64,000 nt of DNA from Glutinoglossum americanum (Eukaryota > Ascomycota > Geoglossomycetes > Geoglossales > Geoglossaceae): assembly GCA_020080175.1 (NCBI GenBank), contig JAGHQL010000059.1, positions 62,001 to 126,000 of the forward strand, given 5' to 3'. Shown here one piece after another: positions 62,377 through 64,000 of the stretch; position 1 is the first letter of the stretch, and the number at the start of each line of letters is the position of its first letter. Both the position numbers and the translations under genes were made by a program. Under the pieces are notes generated by a model, which searched no databases, was not told the DNA's origin, and saw nothing but the letters and a program-made list of their open reading frames with translations.

Positions 62377-64000
62377 CTATATTAAATGAGCCTTCACATC
62401 ATAAAATGACTTCCTCGGATCCTTTTGATGGATTGCAGCATAAATGAAACAAGGATATAGACATTGACTGTACCGGCCGTGAGGCTCCCCATGCCACTTC
62501 ACCTGACGCATGTCTGGCTGACGTTGGGTAACTTGAGAGGCAACACTTCGGTGGTGCGGTACGAGCCGGCCCGAAAACAGCATTTAGAGACCGGGGCACC
62601 TACACTTGCCGTCTCTCACTGCGAGGCTTCAGAGTCTTGAAAACTTCTGCTGTGTCCGCCATGGCACGCCGCACTGCGTTTTGTGCAAGCGTTCGTGTGG
62701 TTACCGCCTACGAGTGACTCTGGTCGAATCTGTCCCGCTGAGTTAGCCATAGCTATCCAAGCTGGCCTACCCGACTATGGCTAGCTACCCTACCTTGTAT
62801 ACATGCTGTGCATATTGCATCCGCCTCCGCCGTGATCTAGGTCGTTTGGGGGCGGGTTTGGGTAGAGGGTACACTATGGCTCTTATTGGAGCTCCCGAAT
62901 GTCGACGAAAAGTTTTTCCGCGTCGCCGGAGCGCTTATTCGGAGCGCCCCGCCTGTGTCCTGTTTCCCCGTTTGCCTTTGCCTGTCAGCTAGCATTGACA
63001 CAGAACCGATGTGCGTCAGATGTATTGTGGGAGGACCTATCCCTGGCTCCTAGTCGGAGTTGGAACCTCTAAACAACCTAATTAAAACGAAAGTATTACA
63101 TCTGAAACGTCTGAACACCTGTGAGGGCTGAGACCCGCCCGATGCACCTCTGTATCAAGTTCACTTAAACAATCGGCTCCCTTCCTCTTTTCGGTTTCCC
63201 GCATGGTCAGCCAGGCAGTTATTGAGCAAAATACATGCGGCGTTAGTGAGTATCTTATAAATAGCAGCTACAGATCCTTCAGATGCCTAATCCATAGGTT
63301 TTCTTATTCTACACGGTGTTACTATGTCGACGCCGTCCCGTTCCGCCCTGTATCCGTAGTCAGACTGTACTCTGGAGCCAGCCCCATTCTTGGACGGCGA
63401 GAGCAGCGTGGCTGTGGTGCTTAGTCTCGCGTGTACAAGGACAGATCGGCCTAGGATCGAAAATCCAAAAGATAAAACAGTGCAGATCGGCCTGGTTGCA
63501 GATCAACCAATGTGAGGCCAGACCTTAGCCAGCTACCGCTCGTTAAAGGTGCCTGCCATCGAAATTTCGCGCGGGTATGTCCTCAACACCTTGACCACAA
63601 CCTAGAACAACCTCGGAGCAGCGTCCGACCGGGCTCGTGTCCTTTGCTTCTTCCCCTTCTCCTTCTCCTTCTGCCTCTCCTTCCCTCTCTCACCTTCCCG
63701 TCATCATTTGCACTTGGCAGGGCTGGCTATCTGTTGATCGTGCCGATTTTTCTTTCGCTTGTCCGACCACCCCCTAAGGGCCCCAGCGCAACACGAACTT
63801 TGAACCGCTACAACCCTCGCCCATTGCTGTTCTCGACTCCGTACCGTCTGAAACAGTTCTGGCAGCGATTACTACAATTACGGTCCTTTCTGCTGGATGG
63901 TCGAGGGAGCTGTTTGCTCGCCGATCGATGCCCACGTTCCCGGCGCTTTGCACGAGCTCAATTGTGCGGAAACGAGCATCACCAGCATCTTTCTTTAACA
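62377..64000. other. 5' flank of the F-box gene and right edge
   Basis: The missing first exon of the F-box gene should lie in 62400-62700. The rest has no recognised gene. From about 63640 the plus strand becomes strongly C/T-rich (CTTCTC repeats near 63648-63690), like the leader of a plus-strand gene starting beyond the window. Confidence 0.45.

Overview
The window looks like nuclear DNA of a filamentous ascomycete (Pezizomycotina). It has about 18 protein genes rich in short introns (mostly 45-75 nt), fungal versions of housekeeping genes, and a CON7-type zinc-finger regulator known from filamentous ascomycetes. I cannot fix the genus. I saw no bacterial operons, CRISPR arrays, or recognisable virus-like or LTR elements. 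Exon boundaries below were read by hand from splice signals, frame and family homology; every multi-exon model with a called start closes in frame.

Layout. 0-13 kb: a tiny three-exon Cys-X-Cys protein (11-341, +), the AP-2 alpha adaptin (1022-4307, +), then a YggS/PLPBP-type pyridoxal-phosphate protein (6479-7551, -) divergent from DNA polymerase alpha catalytic subunit POL1 (7827-12827, +). 13-16 kb: an intronless 802-residue protein with ubiquitin-protease-like Cys and His boxes (-). 18-30 kb: eIF4G (+), an ALY/REF-like mRNA-export factor (+), a small conserved fungal protein (+), the 9-1-1 checkpoint clamp subunit Rad9 (-), and an F-box/leucine-rich protein (+). 30.5-32.1 kb: a decayed THI20-type thiamine gene whose middle third is inverted. 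32.7-35.2 kb: DEAD-box helicase DBP2 (+) with an 11-nt microexon and one long intron at the position known to be conserved and autoregulatory in yeasts. 35-45 kb: gene-poor DNA with homopolymer tracts around the CON7-like regulator (40556-42186, +). 45-56 kb: a PPR protein (+), kynureninase (-), the Fe-S factor ISA2 (+), an RCC1-type Ats1 homologue (-), RPL7 (+) with a C/D-box snoRNA in intron 2, and ARP6 (+). 56-64 kb: a tRNA-like sequence, xanthine phosphoribosyltransferase (-), a possible pol III transcript and an F-box protein (-).

The genes are mostly independent housekeeping units, but some themes recur. POL1 and Rad9 are both replication/checkpoint genes with an ACGCGT (MCB-type) site just upstream. 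eIF4G, RPL7, its intronic snoRNA and the Ats1 homologue serve translation, and Ats1 and RPL7 share a 182-bp divergent promoter. The ALY/REF factor and DBP2 belong to mRNP export and remodelling. Kynureninase, the PLP protein, the THI20 relic and the xanthine salvage enzyme are cofactor or nucleotide metabolism.

The most notable items are the intronic snoRNA whose guide matches 25S rRNA, the THI20 pseudogene with an internal inversion, the C-X-C mini-protein, two GC-AG introns without which AP-2 alpha and POL1 do not read through, and the intronless protease-like gene.
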